Shown: piece by piece, positions 8,972 through 17,236 of the stretch
Numbering within the stretch: position 1 is the stretch's first letter
Layout of the letters: each line of letters starts with the position of its first letter
From: Azospirillum humicireducens
GTDB taxonomy: Bacteria > Pseudomonadota > Alphaproteobacteria > Azospirillales > Azospirillaceae
Reading direction: 5' to 3'
NCBI RefSeq assembly: GCF_001639105.2
Contig: NZ_CP028907.1
Coordinates: 12,371 to 53,367, forward strand
Length of the DNA: 40,997 bases
Translations under genes and position numbers: made by a program
The notes under the pieces: generated by a model
What the model saw: only the letters and a program-made list of their open reading frames with translations
Databases searched by the model: none
What the model was told of the DNA's origin: nothing

Positions 8972-10651
8972 ATGAGCGTCACGGGATGGGACGACACCGA
9001 ATCCTATACGCTTCGCGGCTCAGGCCCCCGCGGCACGGACGAGGATGCCGTGCGCGCCGGGGGATCGTCGCTGCTGACCCGTGTCATCCTGATGATCGTC
9101 GGTTGCACCCTGCTGGTCGGACTGGTCGCGATGGGCGTCTCGTCCGTCCTGGTCGGGCGCCAGCAGCGCGAGGCGCTGACCCATCGCGCCACGCTGGTCG
9201 GCACGCTCCAGGCGTCGGCCATGGGCCAGGCGGTGTGGGAGTTCGACACCCGCGCGGTCGAGGGGATGATCCGCGGCCTGATGGCCGAGGATGCCGCGGT
9301 GCGCAGCGTCAAGGTGTGGGCTGCTTCCGGCGGTCGCGGCGGCCATGGCGATCCGCTGGTGGCGCTGGAGCGCCCCGCCGGACGGGCGGAATTGACGACC
9401 GTCGAGCGCCAGATCTCCATTTCAGGTGGCAACGGCGAACGCACCATGGTCGGCCTGCTGCGCCTGACCTACTCGCTGGAGGAAGCGGAAAGCGCCACCA
9501 TCACCGCGCTGGCTCCGATGGCCGGGCTGGTCTTCTTCTCGCTGCTGGCCGTCATCGGCATGATCAGCATCCTGCTGAACCGGCTGGTCCTGGCGCCGCT
9601 CGCCCGGCTGACGCGTTCGGCCGGCGCCATCGCTGCCGGCGACTACCGGGTACGGCTGCGCAACCGCCGCGCCGACGAGATCGGTCAGCTGACCGTCGCC
9701 TTCAATCACATGGCGGAGACCGTCCACGACTATACCGAGCGGCTGGAGCAGCGCGTCGCCGAACGGACGGAGGAACTGCGCCGGTCCAATGAACAGCTGG
9801 CCGTGGTGAACCGTCAGGTCATGGACAGCATCCAGTATGCGAGCCTGCTGCAGTCGGCCATCCTGCCCGACGAGAGGGAGATGGCGCGACGGCTGGACGG
9901 TGTCTGCGTGCTGTGGCGACCGCGCGACGTGGTGGGCGGCGATTTCCACATCTTCCGCGAACTGGAGGACGGCCGCTTCCTGATCGGTGTCGCCGACTGT
10001 TCCGGCCACGGCGTGCCGGGCGCCTTCATGACGATGACGGTGTCGGCGATCCTCGACCATGTGCTGTCCGACACGCCCGACAGCGATCCCGCGGCGATCC
10101 TGGGCCGGTTGAACCGCATGGTGCGCGCGGCGCTGGCCCGCGGCCGGGACAATCCGCGCTTCGACAACGGGCTGGACATCGGGCTGTGCCTGGTGCGGCC
10201 GGACCGGAGCGACCTGCTGTTCGCAGGCGGCCGGATCGGGTTGCACATCGTCGATGCCCGGAGCGGCGATGCCGCAGCGGTCAGCGAGATCAAGGGGGAT
10301 GCCCAAAGCCTGGGCTATCGCCGGTCGGACATCGGCCACCGCTTCTCCACCCACCGGGTGGACCTGGCACCTGGCCGCAGCTTCTACCTGACCACCGACG
10401 GTTTCCTCGATCAGGCCGGCGGCGCCCGTGGTTTCGGGTTCGGCAACCGGCGCTTCAACGCCATGCTGCTGGATACCGACAACATCCCAATGGCAGACCG
10501 CAAGGCCGCCTTCGCTCAGGCTCTTGCCGACCACCAGGGCGACCGGGCCCAGCGCGACGACATCACCCTGATCGGTTTCTCGCTGTCACCGGCATCGGCC
10601 ACGGCGGCTTGCGGGACCGACGGCTCCTCCTCCCACCTCATCCACCCGTAA
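8972..10651 (+). CDS. siaA: SiaA-type membrane PP2C phosphatase with HAMP domain
   Basis: This 559-residue inner-membrane protein is the receptor phosphatase of a Sia biofilm switch. Transmembrane helix 1 (about 34-60) and helix 2 (about 181-207) flank a periplasmic sensor region containing VWEFDTRAVEGMIRGLM. A HAMP domain (about 205-260, RRADEIGQLTVAFNHMAETV) and a coiled coil lead to a SpoIIE/PP2C phosphatase domain (about 300-555). Metal-binding acidic residues are seen in VVGGDFH, GVADCSGHGVPGAF, TTDGFLDQ and DDITLIGF. In Pseudomonas aeruginosa SiaA removes the phosphate from SiaC. I chose ATG 8972 because a perfect AGGAGG lies 6 bases upstream; ATGs at 8966 and 8932 are in frame and possible. 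It leads an operon, with siaB 19 bases downstream. Confidence 0.9.
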   Translation: MSVTGWDDTESYTLRGSGPRGTDEDAVRAGGSSLLTRVILMIVGCTLLVGLVAMGVSSVLVGRQQREALTHRATLVGTLQASAMGQAVWEFDTRAVEGMIRGLMAEDAAVRSVKVWAASGGRGGHGDPLVALERPAGRAELTTVERQISISGGNGERTMVGLLRLTYSLEEAESATITALAPMAGLVFFSLLAVIGMISILLNRLVLAPLARLTRSAGAIAAGDYRVRLRNRRADEIGQLTVAFNHMAETVHDYTERLEQRVAERTEELRRSNEQLAVVNRQVMDSIQYASLLQSAILPDEREMARRLDGVCVLWRPRDVVGGDFHIFRELEDGRFLIGVADCSGHGVPGAFMTMTVSAILDHVLSDTPDSDPAAILGRLNRMVRAALARGRDNPRFDNGLDIGLCLVRPDRSDLLFAGGRIGLHIVDARSGDAAAVSEIKGDAQSLGYRRSDIGHRFSTHRVDLAPGRSFYLTTDGFLDQAGGARGFGFGNRRFNAMLLDTDNIPMADRKAAFAQALADHQGDRAQRDDITLIGFSLSPASATAACGTDGSSSHLIHP

Positions 10652-10670
10652 GGCAGGTCGTCAAGGTACG

Positions 10671-11216
10671 ATGAAAGGCAACGAACTCTTCAACCTTCAG
10701 GAGCTGCTGTCACGGCAGAAGCTGCTGATCTGCTTCAGCGGCCCCTTCAGCCACAGCGTCATCGAAGAGCTGGGGAAGGCGGTCCGCAACCATCTGGAAA
10801 ATGAGCGCATCGAGAAATCAGCGATCATGGATGTCTTCTCCGTCTATGTGGAGCAGGCCCAGAACGTCAGAAACTATACCGCGTCCCGCGAAGCGCAAGG
10901 CCGTCCGATCCCCGCCAACAGCGGCATCGTCGTGATCGGCAAGGAGGACGACCATTACGTCGTCAGCTCCGGCAATCTTGTCGAGGCGGACGACGTTCCA
11001 GCCCTGTCGGCGATGCTGGAGAAGTTGCGTGGCCTGGACAAGGCGGGGCTGAAGGCCGCCTACAAGGAACAGTCGCGCAAGCCGCGCGAAGCGGGCGCCA
11101 GCGGTGCCGGCCTGGGACTGATCGACATGGCGCGCAAGGCCACCCGTCCACTGGAATACTCGCTGCGTGCAGTGGATGATCACTATTTCTTCTTCAGCCT
11201 TGAAGTCCAGCTATAA
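10671..11216 (+). CDS. siaB: SiaB-type protein kinase (GHKL-like fold, DUF6272)
   Basis: This 181-residue cytosolic protein matches SiaB, the kinase that phosphorylates SiaC in the Pseudomonas Sia pathway. A GHKL-type ATP-binding arrangement is visible: an N-box-like segment with E61 and N65 in EQAQNVRNYT, and a glycine-rich lid segment GAGLGLIDMARKA (about 142-154). As in known SiaB proteins there is no phosphorylatable histidine domain; the target is a Ser/Thr on SiaC. The size fits the family. It lies between the phosphatase (19 bases upstream) and SiaC (20 bases downstream), exactly the order of siaABC. The name rests on motif, size and gene order together. Confidence 0.87.
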   Translation: MKGNELFNLQELLSRQKLLICFSGPFSHSVIEELGKAVRNHLENERIEKSAIMDVFSVYVEQAQNVRNYTASREAQGRPIPANSGIVVIGKEDDHYVVSSGNLVEADDVPALSAMLEKLRGLDKAGLKAAYKEQSRKPREAGASGAGLGLIDMARKATRPLEYSLRAVDDHYFFFSLEVQL

Positions 11217-11236
11217 AAAATCACGGATCACTCATA

Positions 11237-11611
11237 ATGGATAATTTGCGGATAGAGGCGACCTCCTGCTCCCCCCTGATCGATTTCGATCCGGCTGCCG
11301 GGATCCTGCGCATCGATGGAGAGTCCTACCCGGAAAATTCCTTCGATTTCTACGCGCCGGTTTTCAGCTGGCTGGAGGAGTATTTGAAGGAACCCGCGGC
11401 TTCGGTGGTGCTGGACATCGGACTCAGTTACCTGAACACCAGCAGCATCAAATGCATGATCGATGTGTTGGAGATGCTGGACGTCGCCCATCAGAACGGC
11501 CAAACCGTGACGGTGCGCTGGCACTACGACAGCGACAACGACCGTGCCCTCGACATGGCCGAGGAGTTCGCGGAAGACGTGTCCCTGCCCTTCGAAATCC
11601 TCGCCCATTGA
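11237..11611 (+). CDS. siaC: SiaC-type switch phosphoprotein (DUF1987)
   Basis: This 124-residue protein of the SiaC/DUF1987 family (STAS-like fold) should be the phosphorylation-controlled partner of a diguanylate cyclase. The N-terminal TSCSPLIDFDPAAGILRIDG and the segment SFDFYAPVFSWLEEYL are typical of the family. The threonine in LSYLNTSSIKCM is residue 68, which is the number I recall for the phospho-threonine of P. aeruginosa SiaC. In that system unphosphorylated SiaC binds and activates SiaD, SiaB phosphorylates it, and SiaA dephosphorylates it. The ribosome-binding site is weak and AT-rich (the operon spacer is TAAAAAATC-like), so translation may depend partly on coupling. No signal peptide or membrane segment is present. 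Confidence 0.92.
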   Translation: MDNLRIEATSCSPLIDFDPAAGILRIDGESYPENSFDFYAPVFSWLEEYLKEPAASVVLDIGLSYLNTSSIKCMIDVLEMLDVAHQNGQTVTVRWHYDSDNDRALDMAEEFAEDVSLPFEILAH

Positions 11612-11649
11612 AGACACGTCAACCAGCCGAGATGAACTGAGCACCCGAG

Positions 11650-12585
11650 ATGTCGATGCGGTCGCAGGAACAGGAGCTTCGTCAGTGGATCGAGCGATTG
11701 GCCGGGGATCCGGCCAATGCCGGCAATCCGCTGCTGGAGGAATTCCAGAATCTGGCCGAACGGCATGGCAAGCTGTTACGCCAGTTCCGCAAGATCGCGA
11801 AGATCAGTGACCGGTTGCAGACCGAGACCAAGGACATGGCGCGCCAGCAGCGCCAATTCGTGCTGATGGTCAGCCATGAGTTCCGCACCCCGCTGGCGAT
11901 CATCGACAGCGCCTCGCAATTGCTGGAACTGGAACCGAAGCTGCCGGGCTCGGCCAGGCCGCGGGTGGGAAAGATCCGAAATGCGGTGCAGCGGATGCTT
12001 CATCTGATCGAGCGCTGCCTGACCGACGACCGGCTGGGCACCGCAGTCGCACGGCCCACAGCGTTCGACCTCGTCTCCATGCTGGGCAGTCTGGTCCGGG
12101 AAATGGGAACATCGGCGGCAGGGCACCGGTTCGAGCTGCATGGTTTCGACCGCCCTGTTCCCATTCCCGGCGACCGCGACCTTTTGGCCGTTGTCTTTTC
12201 CAACCTGCTGGAAAACGCTGTCAAATACTCGCCGAACGGAGGAACGATCCGCCTCGACCTCTCCACTGGCGAGGGGCAGGTGACGGTGCGTGTTGCGGAT
12301 GAGGGAATCGGCGTCAATGCCGCCGACGCGGCACGGCTGTTCGACAAGTATTTCCGGGCATCCAATGCTGCGGGCACCACCGGCGCCGGGTTGGGTCTTC
12401 ATCTCGCCCGCTGCATCGTGGATACCCACGGAGGCGGAATCTCGGTGGCGAGCCAGCCGGGTCAAGGCGCAGACTTCACGGTCCGCCTGCCGCTCGCCCG
12501 AATCGCACCTGCGCAAGCGGCTTCGACTGCGGTTATGGCGGAGACGCCCGCGCAGGCACCATCGATGACGGAGACGGCGTCATGA
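11650..12585 (+). CDS. Histidine kinase with SiaD-like N-terminal module, inserted in the Sia operon
   Basis: This 311-residue cytosolic sensor kinase has no membrane helices. Residues 7-66 form a helical module ending in KIAKISDRLQTET, which is closely similar to the start of the diguanylate cyclase encoded next (about 32 of 60 positions identical by my count). A HisKA domain with H76 in MVSHEFRTPL follows, then a HATPase domain with N-box (NLLENAVKYSP), G1 (VADEGIGV), F-box (LFDKYFRAS) and G2 (GAGLGLHLARC). A Pro/Ala tail ends the protein. No response regulator is adjacent. Classical siaABCD operons lack this gene. Its stop overlaps the next start in an ATGA, so the two should be translated together. 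The shared module suggests that SiaC, or a similar partner, docks on both proteins. Confidence 0.9.
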   Translation: MSMRSQEQELRQWIERLAGDPANAGNPLLEEFQNLAERHGKLLRQFRKIAKISDRLQTETKDMARQQRQFVLMVSHEFRTPLAIIDSASQLLELEPKLPGSARPRVGKIRNAVQRMLHLIERCLTDDRLGTAVARPTAFDLVSMLGSLVREMGTSAAGHRFELHGFDRPVPIPGDRDLLAVVFSNLLENAVKYSPNGGTIRLDLSTGEGQVTVRVADEGIGVNAADAARLFDKYFRASNAAGTTGAGLGLHLARCIVDTHGGGISVASQPGQGADFTVRLPLARIAPAQAASTAVMAETPAQAPSMTETAS

Positions 12586-13355
12586 ACGGCGACGCGACAT
12601 CCGGTGACGGGAGGGTCTCGGGGCTGCCCAGGCGCTGGGCACTGCGGCGGGGAACGGTGGGAATGATGCTGCAGGAACAGAAACTCCAGGATTGGCTCGC
12701 CCGGCTTGCGGAAACCGAGGGGTATGCCGCCCATCCGCTGATGACGGAGTTCCGCGCCCTGGCGGACGAACACCTGAAGCTGATGCGGCAGTTGACCAAG
12801 ATCGCCAAGATCAGCGACCGCATCCAGACCGACACACGGCAGATGGCGCAGGCATTGCATGCCGCCTCGCAGACCGATCCGCTGACCGAACTGCCAAACC
12901 GCCGCCATATGGTCGACCGCCTGGAAGCGGAGCTGTGCCGCGTCGGCCGGAGCGGCGGTGGATTCGCCCTGATCATGTTGGACATCGACCATTTCAAGGA
13001 GGTCAACGACGCCTTCGGCCATGCCGCGGGCGATCACGTCCTGGTGGAGGCCGCCGGGTTGTTGCGCCGGAACCTGCGCGGACATGACCTGTGCGCCCGC
13101 TGGGGGGGCGAGGAATTCCTGATCCTTCTGCCGGACACCGATCAGGTGCAGGCGGAGACGGTGGCGGAAAAACTGCGCGGACTGATCGCCCATCATTCCA
13201 TCACCCATCAGGGGCGCGGTATCGGCGTCACGCTGAGCCTGGGAGTGGCCGCCTACCGGCCGGGGCGGACCGCGGACGACTGCATCCAGGCCGCGGACGA
13301 TGCGCTCTATATCGCCAAGCGCGCCGGACGGAACAGGTGGGCAACGGCGGCATAA
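12582..13355 (+). CDS. siaD: SiaD-like diguanylate cyclase (GGDEF)
   Basis: This 257-residue cytosolic enzyme should make cyclic di-GMP from two GTP. The N-terminal helical module (about residues 32-91, KIAKISDRIQTDT) is the presumed SiaC-binding stalk. The GGDEF domain follows, starting near DPLTELPNRRHMVDRLE. The active site GGEEF (175-179) is intact, and an RxxD inhibitory site (RGHD, 166-169) lies the usual five residues upstream, so product inhibition is likely. The segment LSLGVAAYRP and the tail ADDALYIAKRAGRNRW are canonical. The ATG at 12582 overlaps the kinase stop by four bases. In-frame ATGs at 12663 and 12666 would remove an Arg-rich extension and could be the real start. The symbol rests on operon context and domain plan. 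Confidence 0.88.
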   Translation: MNGDATSGDGRVSGLPRRWALRRGTVGMMLQEQKLQDWLARLAETEGYAAHPLMTEFRALADEHLKLMRQLTKIAKISDRIQTDTRQMAQALHAASQTDPLTELPNRRHMVDRLEAELCRVGRSGGGFALIMLDIDHFKEVNDAFGHAAGDHVLVEAAGLLRRNLRGHDLCARWGGEEFLILLPDTDQVQAETVAEKLRGLIAHHSITHQGRGIGVTLSLGVAAYRPGRTADDCIQAADDALYIAKRAGRNRWATAA

Positions 13356-13377
13356 GCCGTCGTCATGTCGGCCTCTC

Positions 13378-15252
13378 TCAATCCGCTTCGACTTGCGGCT
13401 CGGCGGCGGCCGGCGTCGTGGCGCCGATCCGCAACTCTTCCAACTGCGCCAGGGCACCGGCCATGCCGGTGGCGACCAGGTCGGCATCGGTCTCGGCGCC
13501 GGCGCGTTCCGGCACTTCGGCTGCGGGGTGGGCGCTCCACAAGCAGAGCAGGATCGGCACGCGGGGACCGAAATGCAGGCGCAGCCGTCGCAGCAGCCTG
13601 CGCGAATGGGCGAGCGCCGAGGGGTTGAGGGAAGACAGAACCACCGCATCGACGCCGGTCGTGCCGAGGCTGGCGATGGTCCGGGCGGACACCTTCTCGC
13701 ACGGGATCACGTCGGTGCGGACGCTGCGGCCGGACAGCAGATAGGCGAGCAGCCCGGCCGCCGCTTCGTCCAGATTGTTGCGGGCGCCGATGCAGAGCAC
13801 GCGCGGCGCATTGTCCGGTGGGTTGCCGATCTCCGACAGTTCGTCCAGAAGGTTCGCCATTCCGTCGGCCACGGCTTGACGGCCTTCCGGATTCAAGGTG
13901 CCGCGCTGGCGATCCTGCTCGGCCAGCGACAGGGCGGGCAGCAGCAGACCGTCCGCCATCTCGTCCAGGCTGCTCCTGCCAAGCCGTTCCTCCGCAATCT
14001 CGGTCGCCTCGGCGGGATCGCGGGCCAACAGGCGCTGGTACACCTTCGCCTCGTCGGGCAGGACGGGGCGGTCGCCCAGCATCACCTCCAGGAAATGCAA
14101 CTGCGGCACATGGCGCCCCAGCACCACGAGACAGACGGTCAGCGGCGTTGCCAGCAGCAGGCCGACCGGCCCCCACAAGGTCGTCCACGCCACCGCCGCA
14201 ACGATGATGGCGAGGGAGGACAGGCCGGTCGCCGTGCCGTAGAGCCAGGGCTCCACCACATTGTTGGAAAGCAGTTCCACCGCAACGAACAGCGCGATGC
14301 ACAGCAGCGGCAGAGTCCAGCCGGTATCGACCGCGAAGGATATCAGGATCGGAAATGCCGAGGCGATCACCGGCCCCAGGAAGGGGATGAAGCGCAGAAC
14401 CGTCGCCATCAGCCCCCACAGCAGCGGATTCGGCACGCCGAGCAGCCATAGGCCGATGCCGATGGGAATACCGTAGGTGACATTGACCACCACCTGCATC
14501 AGCAGATAACGGCTGACCCGCTCGCCGGCATCGTTCATCGCCTCCGTCGTCCGGCTGAGATCGCCGGACCCGACCAGCCGGATAAGACGGTCGCGCAGAT
14601 CCTCGCGCTGCAACAGCATGAAGATGGTGAAGACCAGCACCATGCCGGCCGTGACGATCGGCGTCATCGCCGGGCCAAGCACCCGGCGCACAAGGTCGAA
14701 GATGCCGGTATCGGATTGGTCGAGGCGGACCGGCACCGGTTCCCGACGGGACGGGCTGACAGCCTTGCCCAACGGTGGCGCTGCCGGTGGTTCGCCGGCG
14801 GTCGCCCTCTCAAGCTCCTGCTGCAGGTCCCGGAAGGCGTCGGTCGCCTGCTTCAGCGCGCCGCGGCCGCCGGCGGAGGACGTGGTGGCACGCAGGGTCT
14901 GGATCTTGGTGTGGATGTTGCGTTGGTAGGTCGGCAGATTCTCCGCCAGATCGCCAAGCTGGCTGCCCACCACCGCGCCGAAGCCGATGATGGTCATGAA
15001 CAGCAGGACCACCACTGCCAGAACCGATGGCACCCGGCCCAGATGCCAGCGCTCCAGCCGGCTGACGATGGGCGTCAGCACGAAACCGAGCAGCACCGCC
15101 AGCGCGATGGGGATGAGGATGTCCGCCGCCAGATACAGCGTCACCACGATCAGTGTGATGATCAGCAGGATCGTCTGGGTCGAGGCGGGGGGCGCGGCCT
15201 TGGTCACCGCGATGGGGCGTGCCTGCAGCCAGCGGGCGGTATCCTCGGCCAT
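13378..15252 (-). CDS. AI-2E family transporter (PerM/TqsA superfamily) with C-terminal B12-binding-like domain
   Basis: This 624-residue integral membrane protein of the AI-2E exporter superfamily has about eight helices between residues 28 and 395. They include the family-typical FIPFLGPVIASAFPILISF and the last pair around LWGPVGLLLATPLTVCLVV. The family usually ends about 370 residues in. Here roughly 230 residues follow: a helical linker (LPDEAKVYQRLLARDPAEAT...) and a Rossmann-like domain (about 480-600, RVLCIGARNNLDEAAAGLL ... VDAVVLSSLNPSALAHSRR ... VPILLCLWS). That domain resembles the fold of B12-binding or CarH-type domains but lacks the DxHxxG cobalt-ligand motif. The transported substrate is unknown; members move autoinducer-2, sodium or other solutes. 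It converges on siaD with a 22-base gap and lies downstream of agmatine deiminase. Confidence 0.88.
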   Translation of the reverse strand: MAEDTARWLQARPIAVTKAAPPASTQTILLIITLIVVTLYLAADILIPIALAVLLGFVLTPIVSRLERWHLGRVPSVLAVVVLLFMTIIGFGAVVGSQLGDLAENLPTYQRNIHTKIQTLRATTSSAGGRGALKQATDAFRDLQQELERATAGEPPAAPPLGKAVSPSRREPVPVRLDQSDTGIFDLVRRVLGPAMTPIVTAGMVLVFTIFMLLQREDLRDRLIRLVGSGDLSRTTEAMNDAGERVSRYLLMQVVVNVTYGIPIGIGLWLLGVPNPLLWGLMATVLRFIPFLGPVIASAFPILISFAVDTGWTLPLLCIALFVAVELLSNNVVEPWLYGTATGLSSLAIIVAAVAWTTLWGPVGLLLATPLTVCLVVLGRHVPQLHFLEVMLGDRPVLPDEAKVYQRLLARDPAEATEIAEERLGRSSLDEMADGLLLPALSLAEQDRQRGTLNPEGRQAVADGMANLLDELSEIGNPPDNAPRVLCIGARNNLDEAAAGLLAYLLSGRSVRTDVIPCEKVSARTIASLGTTGVDAVVLSSLNPSALAHSRRLLRRLRLHFGPRVPILLCLWSAHPAAEVPERAGAETDADLVATGMAGALAQLEELRIGATTPAAAEPQVEAD

Positions 15253-15298
15253 GATCGTCGGGCTTTCCGGAAAGGAGAATGCCCGACAGGAACACCGG

Positions 15299-15349
15299 CC
15301 GTGTCGGCGCGTTCCCTCACCCGCCCAACAGCGGACACGGAGAGGGAAC
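15299..15349. repeat. Two interleaved inverted repeats between agmatine deiminase and the AI-2E family gene
   Basis: Two perfect inverted repeats are interleaved. CCGTGTC at 15299-15305 pairs with GACACGG at 15334-15340, and GTTCCCTC at 15311-15318 pairs with GAGGGAAC at 15342-15349. Because the arms alternate, the RNA can form either stem, or both as a pseudoknot, just after the agmatine deiminase stop and just before the downstream gene. No T-tract follows, so a simple terminator is not supported. Confidence 0.6.
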
Positions 15350-15354
15350 CGCCG

Positions 15355-16386
15355 TCAGGGAAGCGGCTGCTGCTGGGTAATGCAGTGGATGCCACCGCCG
15401 CCGCGCACGATGTCCATGGCGGCGATCTGCACCACCTCGCGGTCGGGGAAGGCCTTGCGGACGACACGATAGGCCTCGTCATCGGCCGGATCTTCGAAGG
15501 CAGGCATGACGATGCCGCCATTGGCGATGTAGAGATTGGTGTAGGACAGGGTCAGGCGCACCCCGTTCATGTCGCGCCGGGCGGGCTGCTGGATCGGGAT
15601 GACCTCAAGTTCGCGGCCCTTGGCGTCGCGGGCACGCTTCAGCCGGTCGAGATTGTCCTGGAATATCTTGAAATTCGGGTCGCCCGGATCGTCGGTGGTG
15701 ATCGCCATGACCACGCCGGGACGCACGAACAGCGCGATCTCGTCGATGTGGCCGTCGGTCTCGTCGTCCTGATAGCCCTCGCCCAGCCAGATGACCGTCT
15801 CGATGCCGAGATGGGCCTTCAGGTTCCGTTCGATCTCGGCCTTCGACAGGCCGGGATTGCGGTTGGGGTTGAGAAGGCATTGTTCGGTCGTGATCAGCGT
15901 CCCCTCCCCGTCTACATGGAAAGAGCCGCCCTCCATCACCAGCGGGGCGGCAAAACAGGGGAGCTTGAGGTGGTCGAGGATCAGGCGCCCGACCTGCTGG
16001 TCCTTATCGCAGCCGTCGTAATTGCCGCCCCACGCGTTGAAGCCCCAATGCACCCCGGCCAGCCCGCCCTTGCCATCGACGACGAAGCTGGGACCGGTAT
16101 CGCGAATCCAGGAATCGCTGATCGGCAGCGGCAGGATCTGAACACCGGGACCGCAGGCAAGCGATGCCTCGGCCACATCCGCCGGGTCGCACACCATCGT
16201 CACCGGCTCGAACCGGGAAATGGCCTGCGCGACCTCGGCGTAGGCGTCGCACGCGGCGTCGAAAGCGCCCTCTGGCCAGGTTTCCGGCCGGCACGGCCAC
16301 GCCATCCAGCAACCGCTGTGGCGCACCCACTCGCCGGGCATGTGGAAGCCTTGACCCGTCGGCGTCAGGGCGTTCGGTGTCGTCAT
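15355..16386 (-). CDS. aguA: Agmatine deiminase
   Basis: This 343-residue enzyme of the guanidino-modifying (PPAD) superfamily hydrolyses agmatine to N-carbamoylputrescine and ammonia in the cytosol, on the arginine-decarboxylase route to putrescine. Family features are plain: the N-terminal MPGEWVRHSGCWMAWP, the substrate segment SDSWIRDTGPSF, GFNAWGGNYDGCDKD, EGGSFHVDGEGTLITTEQC, TDGHIDE, and the C-terminal catalytic cysteine in GGGGIHCITQQQP. The start has AGAGGG nine bases upstream. The usual partner, N-carbamoylputrescine amidase (aguB), is not adjacent. Other polyamine genes (potFGHI, puuA/puuB-type) lie further along in the window. The call is very secure. Confidence 0.96.
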   Translation of the reverse strand: MTTPNALTPTGQGFHMPGEWVRHSGCWMAWPCRPETWPEGAFDAACDAYAEVAQAISRFEPVTMVCDPADVAEASLACGPGVQILPLPISDSWIRDTGPSFVVDGKGGLAGVHWGFNAWGGNYDGCDKDQQVGRLILDHLKLPCFAAPLVMEGGSFHVDGEGTLITTEQCLLNPNRNPGLSKAEIERNLKAHLGIETVIWLGEGYQDDETDGHIDEIALFVRPGVVMAITTDDPGDPNFKIFQDNLDRLKRARDAKGRELEVIPIQQPARRDMNGVRLTLSYTNLYIANGGIVMPAFEDPADDEAYRVVRKAFPDREVVQIAAMDIVRGGGGIHCITQQQPLP

Positions 16387-17128
16387 GCGTCGATCCCTCT
16401 ACGCTTTCAAAAGTCCCAGTTTGCCCTTCGCAGCCGCAACACCAACAGGATGGTCGGCGAACCACGTGGGACCGGGACGTTTTTCATCCCAATCCACCCT
16501 AACCACGGGAGCGCGCGTTTGGCAATCGCATCCACTGCAGCGGGCACTTGGCCTTATGGCAGAGAAACTTTTGAGAAGGACGCGGAATGAAATCGCGTCG
16601 GCATGCCGGGAGAGGGATCCGGCATGGGTCCGGTCAGCGGCCGGACGGGGGACGCAGAGCGCGGCGGGCGGTAACCGTACGGTTGGTCGAATAAGCCATG
16701 GAAACAGGACTGAAGAAGCCGAGTCTCAACAATGGGAACCACAGGAGTGCGCGCATGACACAGCCTCTTTCGCTGTTGACGATGACACCAATATAGCAAA
16801 AGAAATGGGCAATTGCCATCCGTGACAACAGAGGTCTGCCGCGCGTGGATGGCTGAGCTTGCGGACCCGTGGCTGAATGTCTCAGCTGACGTTCCGCACC
16901 CACCCCGTTCGTGGACGGAATTTGGAATTCCTGCTTCGGGTTCAGGCCCATAAAGGGACTGGACTGGGATGGACCCAGTGTAAATCACCCCCCTGAAAAC
17001 GGGACGTGGCGATGAATTGAGGCCAGTTCCGGCTGACCGAAAGCAGTTTGGGCGGTTTGAACGCGGTGTACCACGCGCAATCCAACGCCCGCACGCAACA
17101 GCGCCGAATGCGGCCATTCTCAAGTAAT

Positions 17129-17157
17129 TTGCAATAAAATGCACACATCGGTATGAT
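17129..17157 (+). promoter_or_regulatory. Candidate sigma-70 promoter, distal, for the sulfatase
   Basis: TTGCAA (17129-17134) and TATGAT (17152-17157) are separated by exactly 17 bases, in an AT-rich stretch upstream of the sulfatase. Transcription from here would give a leader of about 190 bases. Confidence 0.5.
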
Positions 17158-17199
17158 ATTTATTTGCATGATCTAAGCGAAAATTATTACCAATATCGT

Positions 17200-17229
17200 T
17201 TGACGCAGCAAATGTTATCAAACTATCCT
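17200..17229 (+). promoter_or_regulatory. Candidate sigma-70 promoter, proximal, for the sulfatase
   Basis: TTGACG (17200-17205) and TATCCT (17224-17229) are separated by 18 bases. The expected transcription start, around 17236, falls at the ATG of the small leader ORF, so that ORF could be translated leaderlessly. Confidence 0.4.
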
Positions 17230-17236
17230 TAAAAAA

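Noticed and set aside
16965..17010. Possible insertion-sequence end (GTGTAAATCACCCCCCTGAA)
   Set aside because: A faint resemblance only. No matching inverted end, target duplication or transposase remnant could be found.
16554..17144. 196-codon minus-strand frame in the agmatine deiminase-sulfatase gap
   Set aside because: Ser/Arg/Pro/Cys-rich translation with no ribosome site and no recognisable family; treated as non-coding.
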